Assembly (NCBI RefSeq): GCF_900142195.1
Contig: NZ_FRAB01000025.1
Span: forward strand, 1 to 64,000
Direction of reading: 5' to 3'
Source of the DNA: Paraburkholderia terricola
Lineage (GTDB): Bacteria; Pseudomonadota; Gammaproteobacteria; Burkholderiales; Burkholderiaceae
DNA length: 64,000 nt
A program made the position numbers and the translations under genes. Numbering within the stretch: position 1 is the first letter of the stretch; every line of letters begins with the position of its first letter. The notes under the pieces are model-generated. The model had not been told where the DNA came from. It saw only the letters and a program-made list of their open reading frames with translations, and made no database searches. This document shows, one piece after another, positions 44,667 to 53,707 of the stretch.

Positions 44667-45785
44667 GTGACAAAGCTACCATCGTTGTTGATCGCAGGGG
44701 ATTGCGGCCCGGTTCACGGCCCGGCGGACGGTTTTCCGATCGAGGGGTACACCGAACTCGTCCGGCCCGCACTGGAGAGCGCCGACTTCCGCTTCATCAA
44801 CTGCATGCGCGCCTATTCGGCGCGCGGCGTGAAGACGGAACATGCGCCTCAGGTCTGTCAACCGGTCGAGATGGCGCAGATCTTCACCAGCGGGCTGTTC
44901 GACGCCGTGACGATGGCAAACAATCATAGTCTGGACGCCGGCGCCGAAGCGATGCTCGATACGAGAGCGCTGATGACCGGGCGCGGCGTACTGGTGACGG
45001 GTGCCGGCAGGAACCGCGCTGAAGCCCGCCAGCCCGCGATTGTCGAAAAAAACGGCATAAAGGTCGGTTATCTCGGGTACACGTCGGTTGCCGCCCGCGG
45101 CACCGATGCCGGCCCGAACAAGCCGGGTGTGATGAATATCGGCATCAAGACCTGTTACGAAACCCGCGGACCTCATGAATCGGTTCGAATTAGAACCGAA
45201 CCTGATCCGCGCGACCTCGAGATGTTGCTGGAAGACCTGACGGCGTTGCGCCGCCACGTCGACATAGCCGTTCTAGCTTTTCATGCCGGCGTGATTCGCC
45301 TGCCGCGCATCATCCCCGACTATCACGTCGCGGTCGCGCATGCGGCGATCGACGCGGGCGCCGACCTTGTCGTCGGGCATTCTCCGCATATACCGAAGGC
45401 GATCGAGGTGTATAAGGGCAAGACTATTTTCTACAGCCTCGGCGTATTCGCAATGACCAAGCCGTTCGCCGCGCCGTCCTGGCGAGAAGAACCCGCGTGG
45501 GCGCATGGTGCCGTGCGAAATCACACGGATCTCGATCCGGATTATCCGCTGATGCCATATGGGAAAGCGTGCACGTTAAGCTTGCTGGCAAAGGCACAGG
45601 TGTCCGGGGAAGGCATCGTACGTACATCGTTCCTGCCAATGGCAATCGACAGGCAGTATCGTCCCGAGGTGCTCCGTGCGGACGACCGCCGGTTCAACGA
45701 AGTGCTCTCGTACATGGAGTGGGTGTCGCAAGACATGCCGCACCGCTTTAGCGTCGAGGGTGACGAGGTGATCGTTTCCGCTTGA
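44667..45785 (+). CDS. CapA-family metallophosphatase-fold protein
   Basis: 372 residues of the CapA/PgsA family (calcineurin-like fold): IAGDCGPVHGP at the N-terminus in place of the usual GDVMLGR, then FDAVTMANNHSLDAGAEAML (Asn-His), VLAFHAGVIRLPRIIPDY, GADLVVGHSPHIPKAIEVYKGKTIFYSLGVF. No signal peptide or transmembrane helix, unlike capsule PgsA, so it should be cytoplasmic. GTG start with GGAGGAGC. It lies among SDR genes of the catabolic locus, so a hydrolase or amide/ester-cleaving role in the pathway is possible. Confidence 0.85.
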   Translation: MTKLPSLLIAGDCGPVHGPADGFPIEGYTELVRPALESADFRFINCMRAYSARGVKTEHAPQVCQPVEMAQIFTSGLFDAVTMANNHSLDAGAEAMLDTRALMTGRGVLVTGAGRNRAEARQPAIVEKNGIKVGYLGYTSVAARGTDAGPNKPGVMNIGIKTCYETRGPHESVRIRTEPDPRDLEMLLEDLTALRRHVDIAVLAFHAGVIRLPRIIPDYHVAVAHAAIDAGADLVVGHSPHIPKAIEVYKGKTIFYSLGVFAMTKPFAAPSWREEPAWAHGAVRNHTDLDPDYPLMPYGKACTLSLLAKAQVSGEGIVRTSFLPMAIDRQYRPEVLRADDRRFNEVLSYMEWVSQDMPHRFSVEGDEVIVSA

Positions 45786-45832
45786 CGAGGCCTGCCCCGC
45801 ATTCCTTTTACATCAGCTTTGAGAGCATGAAC

Positions 45833-46609
45833 ATGGACTTAGGGATCAATGGAAAGACGGCCCTCGTGACTGCGTCGAGCGGCGGAATGGGCAAAAACAT
45901 TGCGCACGCACTGGCTGCGGAAGGCGTGAACGTCGTGCTGTTTGCGCGATCGGCCGACACGCTGCGCACGGTGGCCGACGAGATCGAGCAGAAATATCGT
46001 GTCCGAGCCGTGGGGGTGCCGGGCGACATGCGCGTCGAAAATGATGTACAGCGGCTCGCGACCGTACTCGAGGGCGAATTTGGCGGCCCGGACATCGTCG
46101 TGCTCAATACAAGCCGCCCGCCTAACCCGATCCGCGCAACGGTGGACGAATCGGACGCGGCACGGTGGGACGAGGCTTATCGGAATCAGTTGTGGAGCGC
46201 CATTCACGTACTTGGCCGGATGATTCCGCTCATGCAGGATCGCGGCTGGGGCCGCCTCATCGCGGTCACGTCGGCTTCCGTGAAGTCGCCAATGCCGCAC
46301 CATAGCCTGTCGACCGTGTTCCGCGCGGGCGTGACCGCCTACATGAAGCATCTGGCGAATGAGCTCGGCTCCAAAGGCATCACCGCCAACTGCGTGGCGC
46401 CGGCGCTCATTGAAACGCCGCACCGCACGGGTACGGCCGCCTACACTGCGGATCAGGCCACGGCTCGTAAGAAGCTCACACCGTTGGGACGCATGGGCAC
46501 GCAGGAAGAACTCGCCGGCGTCGTAACGTTTCTCGCCTCCATGCAAGCGGGATTCATCACGGGGTCGACCATCGCCGTTGAAGGAGGCATGGTCGGCTCG
46601 CTCTTCTAA
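45833..46609 (+). CDS. SDR-fold protein lacking the usual Tyr-x-x-x-Lys
   Basis: About 258 residues. The Rossmann motif is TALVTASSGGMGKNIAHAL and the C-terminus (GRMGTQEELAGVVTFLASMQ, AGFITGSTIAVEGGMVGS) is standard. Where Tyr-x-x-x-Lys is expected it has SPMPHHSLSTVFRAGV, so the canonical base is absent; NTSRPPNPI replaces NNAG. A subgroup of SDRs shares this state. It is the second gene after capA, 47 bp on. Start at 45833 preferred (GAGAG seven bases before); 45827 is the alternative. Confidence 0.85.
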   Translation: MDLGINGKTALVTASSGGMGKNIAHALAAEGVNVVLFARSADTLRTVADEIEQKYRVRAVGVPGDMRVENDVQRLATVLEGEFGGPDIVVLNTSRPPNPIRATVDESDAARWDEAYRNQLWSAIHVLGRMIPLMQDRGWGRLIAVTSASVKSPMPHHSLSTVFRAGVTAYMKHLANELGSKGITANCVAPALIETPHRTGTAAYTADQATARKKLTPLGRMGTQEELAGVVTFLASMQAGFITGSTIAVEGGMVGSLF

Positions 46610-46649
46610 CCGTGGCCAGAGGAAGGCTCGGACACGGGCTTTCTCTATG

Positions 46650-47384
46650 TCACGTTTTTCCGCCGAATTGCCGCGAAATGTCCTTGGCTGCATTCACGGC
46701 GAGCTTGATGAATTCCTTCTCGTGCATTTGCATTCTGACGGTTGGCGCACCGACGGACAGACAGTAGTGCACCTCGTCGTTGAAATCCCTGATCGGTGCC
46801 GAAATCGCCGAGATGCCGAGGAGCCGCTCGCCGTGGGAGACCGCATAACCCTGCTCACGAACCCGTTCCAGTTCCTCGAGCACGTCACTCTTGGTTCGCT
46901 TGCCGGCGCGCGCAACGTTGGTGACGATCGGCGCCAGTTCCGTTTTCGGCAAATATGCCATTAGCACCTTCGACGCCGAACCCTTCAGCAACGGAATATG
47001 TTCTCCGGCCTGAACGACGGCACGCAGCGGCGCCGACGCGGTTGAAACGGAATCGATGCAGACGCGATCCGTGCCGCTGATCGTATGGATAGAAACCGTT
47101 TCCTTCGTTTCCTCCGCCAGCGTCAGCAGGAACGGACGGGCAATCTCGCGAATGCCGAGCGTGCTGCGAACAAGACCTGCCAGGCTCGTGAATCGGAACG
47201 ACAGGCAATATTGACTGTCCTCCAGACGGACCAGATACCCCGCGCGCTCCAGGCTTTGCACGATCCGGAACGTGGTGGACTTCGGCAATTCGATCCGGTC
47301 TGCGATCTCCTGGAGCGACAGACTGCTTCGCTCGGCACTGAAACTTTCAAAAACGGCGAGGATACGTTGAACTGAGCGCATCAT
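46650..47384 (-). CDS. IclR-family transcriptional regulator (locus regulator)
   Basis: About 244 residues. Winged helix RSVQRILAVFESFSAERSSLSLQEI, then LPKSTTFRIVQSLERAGYL; effector domain ending ISAISAPIRDFNDEVHYCLSVG. It is less like the two IclR proteins of the left region than they are like each other. The start is the ATG pair at 47384/47381 (MMRSVQRI); the frame runs to 47504. It sits in the middle of the locus whose promoters share the GTTCCGATCAnYGAAAC element, and a weaker copy lies upstream of itself. Confidence 0.88.
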   Translation of the reverse strand: MMRSVQRILAVFESFSAERSSLSLQEIADRIELPKSTTFRIVQSLERAGYLVRLEDSQYCLSFRFTSLAGLVRSTLGIREIARPFLLTLAEETKETVSIHTISGTDRVCIDSVSTASAPLRAVVQAGEHIPLLKGSASKVLMAYLPKTELAPIVTNVARAGKRTKSDVLEELERVREQGYAVSHGERLLGISAISAPIRDFNDEVHYCLSVGAPTVRMQMHEKEFIKLAVNAAKDISRQFGGKT

Positions 47385-47484
47385 ATCGGCAGTATTCCAT
47401 CGTGGGATTTGTTTAGACTTGGTGTGCCAAGTGCCGGCCAACGCAAAAGGCGGCGACCGGCGAAACGGGCGATGTAGCCCGCGT

Positions 47485-47533
47485 ATGTTAGCACGTGGTT
47501 CCACTGACCGGGATACGTTTCATTGAGCCATCG
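47485..47533 (-). promoter_or_regulatory. Degenerate IclR-type operator and promoter of the iclR gene
   Basis: GTTTCATTGA at 47517-47526 (plus) is identical to one half of the operator at 44571; the other half is poor (11 of 17 overall). Leftward, ATCCCG (47514-47509) sits 19 bp along and TGC-TAACAT puts a -10 at 47490-47485, 43 bp along. A weaker site would suit autoregulation. Confidence 0.5.
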
Positions 47534-47710
47534 TCGTTTGGCGGCGGAATTGCCGCGACCCGGCTCTGCCAGCCGCCGCGCTCATGTGGCGATGACAGAA
47601 CGCCGGGCAAACGTCAGCGGCTAGAACCAGCCCGCATCGCCGCGCTCGTATCAGTTCGCATCAGCTCGTATCAAGCGCGCGATTCCCTCGCGACCGGACC
47701 ACCGGCCTCG

Positions 47711-48505
47711 TCACTTGCCCTGGAATGTCGGCTTTCGCTTCTCCTTGAAAGCCTGGATCGCTTCCTTGTAATCGGCAGTCGATTGCACGACCGCCATGTG
47801 CGATGCGACCGATTCGAGGCTCGTTCGCAAGTCGGTTTTCATCGACTGATACATGAGCTTCTTGATGTCACGCAACTGGATCGGCGGTCCGTCGGCGAGG
47901 CGCTTCGCGAATGCGAGCGTTTCGTCGATCAGGGACTCGTCGCTGAACATGCGATTGACGATCCCGATCCTCAGAGCCTCTTCGGCGGACACGAACTCAC
48001 CCGTCCATAGAAGCTCGAGCGCCTTCGCGGGACCGACGAGCCGCGGCAAAAAATAACAGCCGCCATTGCCGGGTAGCAACCCGACACGGATGTACGCTTC
48101 CGCGAATCGGGCGGAAACGCCGGCGAAACGCATGTCGCACATCAGCGACAGATCCATCCCCGCGCCGACCGCGGCGCCATTCACCGCCGCAATCAGAGGC
48201 TTTTCGAATTCCTCCACCGCGAGCGCAACCTTGTGCGTAACGTTCTGCAGGCGATGTCTGCGTTCGAGCGGCGTGGGATCGAGCGCCGCGTCTTCCGCCG
48301 AGCGCCGCCCGAGATCGCCGCCCGAGCAAAACGCATCGCCCGCTCCCGTGATGACGAAACAGCCAATCGCGGCGTCGTCATTGGCCGATCTCAGCGCGTT
48401 TCGAAGCAGTTCCAGCATGTCTTCGCTGAGCGCATTTTTCGTTTGCGGCCGATTCAACCGCGCGACCATTACGCGATCGACGATACTGATTTCAAGATCC
48501 GCCAT
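47711..48505 (-). CDS. Enoyl-CoA hydratase/isomerase family protein
   Basis: 264 residues. Oxyanion hole blocks GAGDAFCSGGDLGRR and VNGAAVGAGMDLSLMCDMRF; the second acid region is RVGLLPGNGGCYFLPRLVG, with Leu-Pro-Gly where a catalytic Glu is common. PaaG/isomerase-like relatives have this type. Start MADLEISIVD at 48505 with GGAG. It is the last gene of the operon that starts at the binding protein (55482). Confidence 0.9.
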   Translation of the reverse strand: MADLEISIVDRVMVARLNRPQTKNALSEDMLELLRNALRSANDDAAIGCFVITGAGDAFCSGGDLGRRSAEDAALDPTPLERRHRLQNVTHKVALAVEEFEKPLIAAVNGAAVGAGMDLSLMCDMRFAGVSARFAEAYIRVGLLPGNGGCYFLPRLVGPAKALELLWTGEFVSAEEALRIGIVNRMFSDESLIDETLAFAKRLADGPPIQLRDIKKLMYQSMKTDLRTSLESVASHMAVVQSTADYKEAIQAFKEKRKPTFQGK

Positions 48506-48579
48506 TCTGAGCTCCCTTCTCCTTTTTGAAATCCTTCCGTAGCCTTTTCCGGGAGTACCTGCTCGGTCCGGATTTAACG

Positions 48580-49305
48580 TCACTGCGCGGCACGTGCCCG
48601 ATGGCGTGCGTGTTCTTCCCGTGCCTCGGCCAACGCAGCCTTCAATGCGCGATTAATCCAGCGCTTGTTGTCCGCGAACACCGCGGCATCCTTTTCGCCG
48701 AGCTTTGTGGCAACCGCCATCGCCGCGCTCGTGAGGCCGTCGCGCGACGCCACACTCTGCAGCAGCCCGCGGCTCATCGCCTCGCTTGCGGGCATTCTCC
48801 GCCCGCTCTGTATCAGATCCAGTGCCAGCGCACGTCCACCAATCGTCGCGAGAATGTTTGCGCCGGAATAGGTCGCGATGCCGAGATCTATTTCAGGCAA
48901 TGCGAGTTCCGCCGTGTCCACCGCGACACACGCGTCGGCGAGAAGTGCGAGCATCGCACCACCGCCGATTGCTGCACCGTTGAGCACGACCACCACGGGT
49001 TTGGGCGCATCGATCACCGCATCCTGCAGTGCCGCCAAGGCGCGCGAGCGCCGCTCGCGTTGGCGCGCGACGTCGCCGTCTTCTGCTTTCTCGCGGACGT
49101 CCACGCCTGCTGTAAAGAGCCGCTCGCCAGCTCCCGTCAGCAATACCGCCCGGATCGCCGGGTCCCCGCCACCCGCGACGATTGCCTCGCTTATCTGCTC
49201 GACCATTGCGACCGTCATTGCATTCGCTTTCTCCGGACGATTGACCGTAATCCAGAGCACGTCGTCGTGTCTGTCGACAATTACATGGCTCACCGCTGTT
49301 TCCAT
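48580..49305 (-). CDS. Enoyl-CoA hydratase/isomerase family protein
   Basis: About 241 residues. Crotonase blocks GAGERLFTAGVDVREKA and LNGAAIGGGAMLALLADACV; LALPEIDLGIATYSGANIL supplies the Glu near the active site. The C-terminal helix is rich in Ala, Arg and Glu. Start at 49305 (METAVSHVIVD) fits the family even though the frame is open much further up. It is one of two neighbouring crotonase-fold genes with different active-site residues, which suggests two steps on the same CoA ester. Confidence 0.88.
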   Translation of the reverse strand: METAVSHVIVDRHDDVLWITVNRPEKANAMTVAMVEQISEAIVAGGGDPAIRAVLLTGAGERLFTAGVDVREKAEDGDVARQRERRSRALAALQDAVIDAPKPVVVVLNGAAIGGGAMLALLADACVAVDTAELALPEIDLGIATYSGANILATIGGRALALDLIQSGRRMPASEAMSRGLLQSVASRDGLTSAAMAVATKLGEKDAAVFADNKRWINRALKAALAEAREEHARHRARAAQ

Positions 49306-49361
49306 TTCGAACCCTGTTGATCTCTGATTGACTTGCACATCGCAGCGCCAGGCCTTCCCGC

Positions 49362-50438
49362 TTACGGATTCGACGGTGTGCTCGACACGAACATGTCCGC
49401 GTAGAACTCGCTTTCCGGAAGCTTGCACTCCGCGGTGAAATCCTGCTGTGCGGATTGAACGACGATGGGTGCACCACACGCGTAAACCTGATGGCCGGAC
49501 AGATCCGGAAAATCCTCCATCACCGCGCGATGCACGAACCCCGTCCGCCCGGTCCATCGATCTTCCGGCCGAGGATCGGAGACGACGGGGACATAGGTGA
49601 TGCCGTGTTCCTTCACCCACTGTTGCGCAAGCGTATCGAGGTAGAGGTCGGAGGGTCGCCGGCCGCCCCAGTAGAGCCTCATCGAACGACGACTTTGCTT
49701 GCGTACTTCGTGTTCGATCATCGACTTGATCGGCGCGAACCCGGTCCCGCTTGCGACAAAGACAATCGGCTTTTCGCTCTCATCTCGAATAAAAAATGTT
49801 CCCATCGGGCCCTCGAGACGAAGCAGATCGCTGACCTTCATCTTGTTGAACACGTGGGTGCTGAACGGGCCACCGTAGTTGCGCAGGTGAAGCTCGATGA
49901 ATTCGCCGTCGTTCGGCGAGCTGGCCACCGAAAGGCTGCGGCGAATTCCGCCATTCATCAGGATGTCGATGTATTGACCCGGCAGATACTTGATCGGATC
50001 CTTCGCCGGCATCTTGAGCCTGATGCGCATCACGTCGTCCGCAAGCCGGTCCAGTTCGTGAACGCGGGCAGCAACGCGCCGGAGCGGCACGCCCTCGACG
50101 GCATTGACAACCTGGCAAACGACCGTCACCGCGGAAAGCGGCTTTGCCTGGCAGAGTAACGCGAAACCCTCGCTCTGCTCCTTTTCCGAAATGCCGCGAC
50201 ACGCCGTTTCCCCGTGATCGACCAGGCCTTGCGTGACCTTCGCCTTGCACGAGCCGCAGATCCCATTCCTGCAGTTATATGCCAACGGGTAACCGCTCGC
50301 GAGCGCCGCGGAAAGTATTGTCTCCGCCCGCCGCACGGCGAGAGTGCGGTCGAGCGGTTCGAACGTCACAGGGTAGCTGTCGCCAATCGCGAGTTCATCG
50401 TTCATAAGAAGGTCACCTGAATGTTCCACATCGCTCAC
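49362..50438 (-). CDS. [2Fe-2S]-FAD-NAD(P)H reductase (CDP-glucoseen reductase / P5 type)
   Basis: 358 residues in the order ferredoxin domain, FAD domain, NAD domain. Cluster ligands are CRNGICGSC and the later Cys in ALLCQAK (about 34 residues on); RRSLSVASSP is the flavin site (RSLS instead of RxYS) and VFVASGTGFAPIKSMIEHE the NAD site. It is the relative of phenol hydroxylase P5 and AscD-like reductases. It starts 14 bp after the acyl-CoA synthetase stop (GTG at 50438 with GGAG; ATG at 50405 is the alternative). Its oxygenase or dehydratase partner is not obvious here. Confidence 0.88.
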   Translation of the reverse strand: MSDVEHSGDLLMNDELAIGDSYPVTFEPLDRTLAVRRAETILSAALASGYPLAYNCRNGICGSCKAKVTQGLVDHGETACRGISEKEQSEGFALLCQAKPLSAVTVVCQVVNAVEGVPLRRVAARVHELDRLADDVMRIRLKMPAKDPIKYLPGQYIDILMNGGIRRSLSVASSPNDGEFIELHLRNYGGPFSTHVFNKMKVSDLLRLEGPMGTFFIRDESEKPIVFVASGTGFAPIKSMIEHEVRKQSRRSMRLYWGGRRPSDLYLDTLAQQWVKEHGITYVPVVSDPRPEDRWTGRTGFVHRAVMEDFPDLSGHQVYACGAPIVVQSAQQDFTAECKLPESEFYADMFVSSTPSNP

Positions 50439-50451
50439 CGCTCATGCTCCA

Positions 50452-52587
50452 TCATTCCGAACGCGCGCCGGCGGTCCCGCGAGCAACGATGAGTGCATCG
50501 GCTGCGACGACACCCTCGGGCAGTGCAAAGAGCGGATTGATATCGATCTCCTGAACGCTTTCCCGGTTCTCCCATGCGAAGCGGGACAGCGCGGCCAGTG
50601 CAGAAGCAATCGCGTCGACGTCGAGCGCGGCGCCACCCCTTGCGCCGTCCATGATGCGGCGGCACTGAAGCTCATCGACCATTTCGCGCGCGGTTTTTTC
50701 GTCGAAAGGAGCGAGCCGGCAGGCCGAGTCGCCAAGCAGCTCCGCATAAATTCCGCCCGCACCCACTACCACGACAGGACCGAACACGACATCGTTCACG
50801 ACGCCCGCAATGAGCTCGAACCCGCCGCGCACCATCTCCGATACGAGCACGCCGTCGATACGCGCGGTCGGGACATGTTTTCTCGCATTCGCGAGAACTT
50901 CGTCGATCGCTTGCTTCAGGTCGGCCCTTGTTTGAATGCCAACCTTGACGCCGCCCACTTCGGTCTTATGTGGAATGTCCGCGGACACGACCTTCACCAC
51001 CAACGGCGCCTTGAGGTCGTCGAACACCGCGCCGTCGGCGGTGGTTACGATGACGTCCCTCGTTACAGGGATGCCTGCCGCAGCCAAAATCTTCTTTGAA
51101 TCATTCTCGGAGAGTGCACCGCCAGTCGCCGTAATGCGTCCGTCCGCCGGGCTCGTGGCAACGGAATTCGCCCCCTGCTCGCGAGACACGCGACGCTTCG
51201 CCTGTTCATACCGTGCAAGCATCGCGATCGATCTCGCAGCACCCGACGGCGATGGGAGCACAGCAATGTTTGCCTCGTCGAATCGCGCAAGCGCGTCGCC
51301 GATTTCGCTTGCCGGTGCAGACGAGAACACGACGATCGGCTTGGTTGCCGCCGCTGCCAGGCGGGCGAGCACTTCCGCCGCGGCGAGACTTCCCACCTTG
51401 CCGGTAGTGGCGAGATTGACGCAGACTGCATGGACATTCGGCGCGTCCAGCACGGCCTGCACCGCCGTCGCGAGCTTCTCGCCGTTATTCGGAGAGAAGT
51501 AGCCAGCCGTAAGATCGATCGGGTTATGCACTGCGCCGATGTTCGGCACGACTGCCTGCAACTTGTGCTGCGTCTGTACGTCGAGTTCGCACAACGACAG
51601 CCCTTCCGGCTCTCCCGCATCCGCGAAAACAATCGCAGAGCCGCCGGAAACGCCCATTACGGCGACACCGTTTCCCTGCGGATATTTCGCGCCGGCGAGC
51701 GCTTTGAGATAATCGGCCGCCTCGTGAATTTCATTGATCTCAATGATGCCGGTTTGCTTGAACAGCGCTCGGTAAAAGTCGTAAGTACCCGTCATGCTGG
51801 CTGTGTGCGACGCGGCCGCGCGCGCACCTTGCTCGGTAACGCCCCCCTTCCAGAGCAGCACGGGTTTTCCCACCGCCATCGCCCGGCGCCCCACGTCGAG
51901 CAAAGCGCGGCCGTCGCGGGTCCCCTCGATGTACGCGAGGATGATTTGCGTCTCGGGATCGTCGAGCAACGCATCGATCAGCTGAACGGTGTCGATGTCC
52001 GTCTCGTTGCCGGTCGCGATCACGTGACGAAACCCAATTCCCGCCGCAGAACACGCCAGTGCCAGGCTGTACCCGAAACCGCCGCTTTGGGTAACCAGCG
52101 ACACGCCGCCGCGTTTCAGCTTCGGCTCCCGCGTGATGCTGCCGAAGGCCGCGTAAACATTCGAATGGATGTTTGCAAAGCCGAGGCAGTTCGGCCCGAT
52201 AATGCGCATACCGCCACGGCGGGCGAGCTCAAGCATGCGCTGCTCGCGTTCGATGCCTTCCGGACCGCTTTCGCGGAATCCGCCGCTCAGCACAACGGCG
52301 AAGGGGACGTGCTTCTCCACGCTGGCTTCGAGAACCGGCAACACGCCGGCTGCGGGCACGCCAACCACAACCAGATCGATCGGCTCGTCAATCTCGGACA
52401 CCGAGCCAAAGCATCGCAGTCCTTCGAACTGCTCATATTTCGGGTTAACGGGAAAGATCTTTCCGGCGTAACCATTGTTCAGGAGCGCACGGACAGCCTG
52501 CGAACCGGGCCGCCCTGCATCGTCGGAAACGCCCACCACCGCAATCGACCGCGGCTCGAACAGATATTTGAAGTCTTTGTCGCTCAT
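50452..52587 (-). CDS. ADP-forming acyl-CoA synthetase, fused alpha-beta
   Basis: 711 residues. Order: CoA-binding Rossmann domain (SIAVVGVSDDAGRPGSQAV), succinyl-CoA-ligase-like domains (IGPNCLGFANIHSNVYAAF; GVSGGSAIVFADAGE), and a C-terminal ATP-grasp domain (LVVKVVSADIPHKTEVGGVKVGI). It makes an acyl-CoA from a free acid and CoA with ATP to ADP and phosphate. Relatives activate acetate, pimelate, or hydroxycinnamates such as ferulate. In this locus it probably starts the CoA-dependent part of the pathway. Confidence 0.9.
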   Translation of the reverse strand: MSDKDFKYLFEPRSIAVVGVSDDAGRPGSQAVRALLNNGYAGKIFPVNPKYEQFEGLRCFGSVSEIDEPIDLVVVGVPAAGVLPVLEASVEKHVPFAVVLSGGFRESGPEGIEREQRMLELARRGGMRIIGPNCLGFANIHSNVYAAFGSITREPKLKRGGVSLVTQSGGFGYSLALACSAAGIGFRHVIATGNETDIDTVQLIDALLDDPETQIILAYIEGTRDGRALLDVGRRAMAVGKPVLLWKGGVTEQGARAAASHTASMTGTYDFYRALFKQTGIIEINEIHEAADYLKALAGAKYPQGNGVAVMGVSGGSAIVFADAGEPEGLSLCELDVQTQHKLQAVVPNIGAVHNPIDLTAGYFSPNNGEKLATAVQAVLDAPNVHAVCVNLATTGKVGSLAAAEVLARLAAAATKPIVVFSSAPASEIGDALARFDEANIAVLPSPSGAARSIAMLARYEQAKRRVSREQGANSVATSPADGRITATGGALSENDSKKILAAAGIPVTRDVIVTTADGAVFDDLKAPLVVKVVSADIPHKTEVGGVKVGIQTRADLKQAIDEVLANARKHVPTARIDGVLVSEMVRGGFELIAGVVNDVVFGPVVVVGAGGIYAELLGDSACRLAPFDEKTAREMVDELQCRRIMDGARGGAALDVDAIASALAALSRFAWENRESVQEIDINPLFALPEGVVAADALIVARGTAGARSE

Positions 52588-52781
52588 GTCGTTACTGTTA
52601 CCACATCATGAATTAGAAATCGGAGGGATCGGAACACATAGTCAGACGCAGGCTGCTATGTCGATGTCGCATCCCCATCGCGAAGACGCGCTGGAACGAT
52701 CTGCAAGACCACGTCGATAAAACCAACTGTAGACCGCTCGACGACGGACAGCGCGCGCCTACCTGGCAAGATAGAAAACCG

Positions 52782-53636
52782 TCAAGCTCCAGAAGCGGGG
52801 AACGCCGGCACATCAACCTGAACTGTATGCACGACGCCGTTTCGTTTGCGCGCAACCAGTTCGTCGAGCGTGCCGCTATAAGATGTGCAAAAGAGCTGGC
52901 GTCCATCGTCGCCTCCCAGCGTGCAGGAGATCGCATGACCTTTCAGTTCGATGACATCGGTAATCGCCCCTCCAGCACGCACGCGAAGGAACTCGCCGGT
53001 ATTGAAGGAAGCGGTCCAGATGCCGCCATCCGCGTCTGCGCAAATGCCGTCCGGCTGACGTTCGCCGAGTTCCGCAAACACGCGTCGATTTCCGAGCACT
53101 CCGTGTTCGTCTATGTCAAACGCGGTCAGTCGTCCGATCCACGTCTCTGCCACGATAAGCGTCCTGCCGCCGTCGACGATGACCGCCCCATTCGGGAAAT
53201 CCAGCCCCACCGCCGCGACGCTGATCGAGCCATCAGGGTCGACCCGGTGCAGTGCGGTAACTGCTCGCGGCTCGCCAGCGTCGTAGTCGTAACCGAAGTT
53301 GCCAACGTAGATCCGGCCCAGAGCATCGACGGCGAAATCATTGAGGTCGCCCGACGCGAATCCTGACAGGTCCGCGTACTCCACAATCGTATCGCCGACG
53401 ATCTTCATCAGCCTGCGGTCCTTCGATGACACAACGACCGGTGTTCCGTCCGGCAGAAAATCAAGGCCGGAAGGCCGATGCGGCACAGTGCAGACTTTCT
53501 CGCGCACGCCGTTCAGACCGAGCACGTATACAGTGTGATCGAATACGTCCGAAACCCAGAGCCGGTTATCTCGCCAACGCGGCGCTTCGAGGAAAATGAA
53601 ATCTTCTGCGAAAAGCAACGGCTGGTATGTTCTCAT
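52782..53636 (-). CDS. SMP-30/gluconolactonase family lactonase
   Basis: 284 residues of six-bladed propeller. Metal ligands typical of the family are visible: Glu in FLEAPRWRDNRLWVSD (about 17), Asn in YVGNFGYDYD region and Asp in QPDGICADADGGIW (about 200). It opens a sugar-type or other lactone to the acid. Start MRTYQPLL at 53636 with GGAGGGGAC. It lies between an SDR and the acyl-CoA synthetase, so dehydrogenation to a lactone followed by hydrolysis is a natural reading. Confidence 0.9.
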   Translation of the reverse strand: MRTYQPLLFAEDFIFLEAPRWRDNRLWVSDVFDHTVYVLGLNGVREKVCTVPHRPSGLDFLPDGTPVVVSSKDRRLMKIVGDTIVEYADLSGFASGDLNDFAVDALGRIYVGNFGYDYDAGEPRAVTALHRVDPDGSISVAAVGLDFPNGAVIVDGGRTLIVAETWIGRLTAFDIDEHGVLGNRRVFAELGERQPDGICADADGGIWTASFNTGEFLRVRAGGAITDVIELKGHAISCTLGGDDGRQLFCTSYSGTLDELVARKRNGVVHTVQVDVPAFPASGA

Positions 53637-53707
53637 GTCCCCTCCCGCTGTTTTCTCCACAGCGCTCAAGATGCGCCGGCCACCTGGACCAGCGGCCGGT
53701 TCTTGCG

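Noticed and set aside
51430..52611. A 393-residue plus-strand open frame
   Set aside because: Antisense of the ADP-forming acyl-CoA synthetase; no motifs and rich in Arg and His as such shadows are.
52619..52635. Half operator GTTCCGATC (minus strand) before the acyl-CoA synthetase gene
   Set aside because: Only one half matches the regulon palindrome (10 of 17) and no -10 lies at 42 or 54 bp, so I do not count it.
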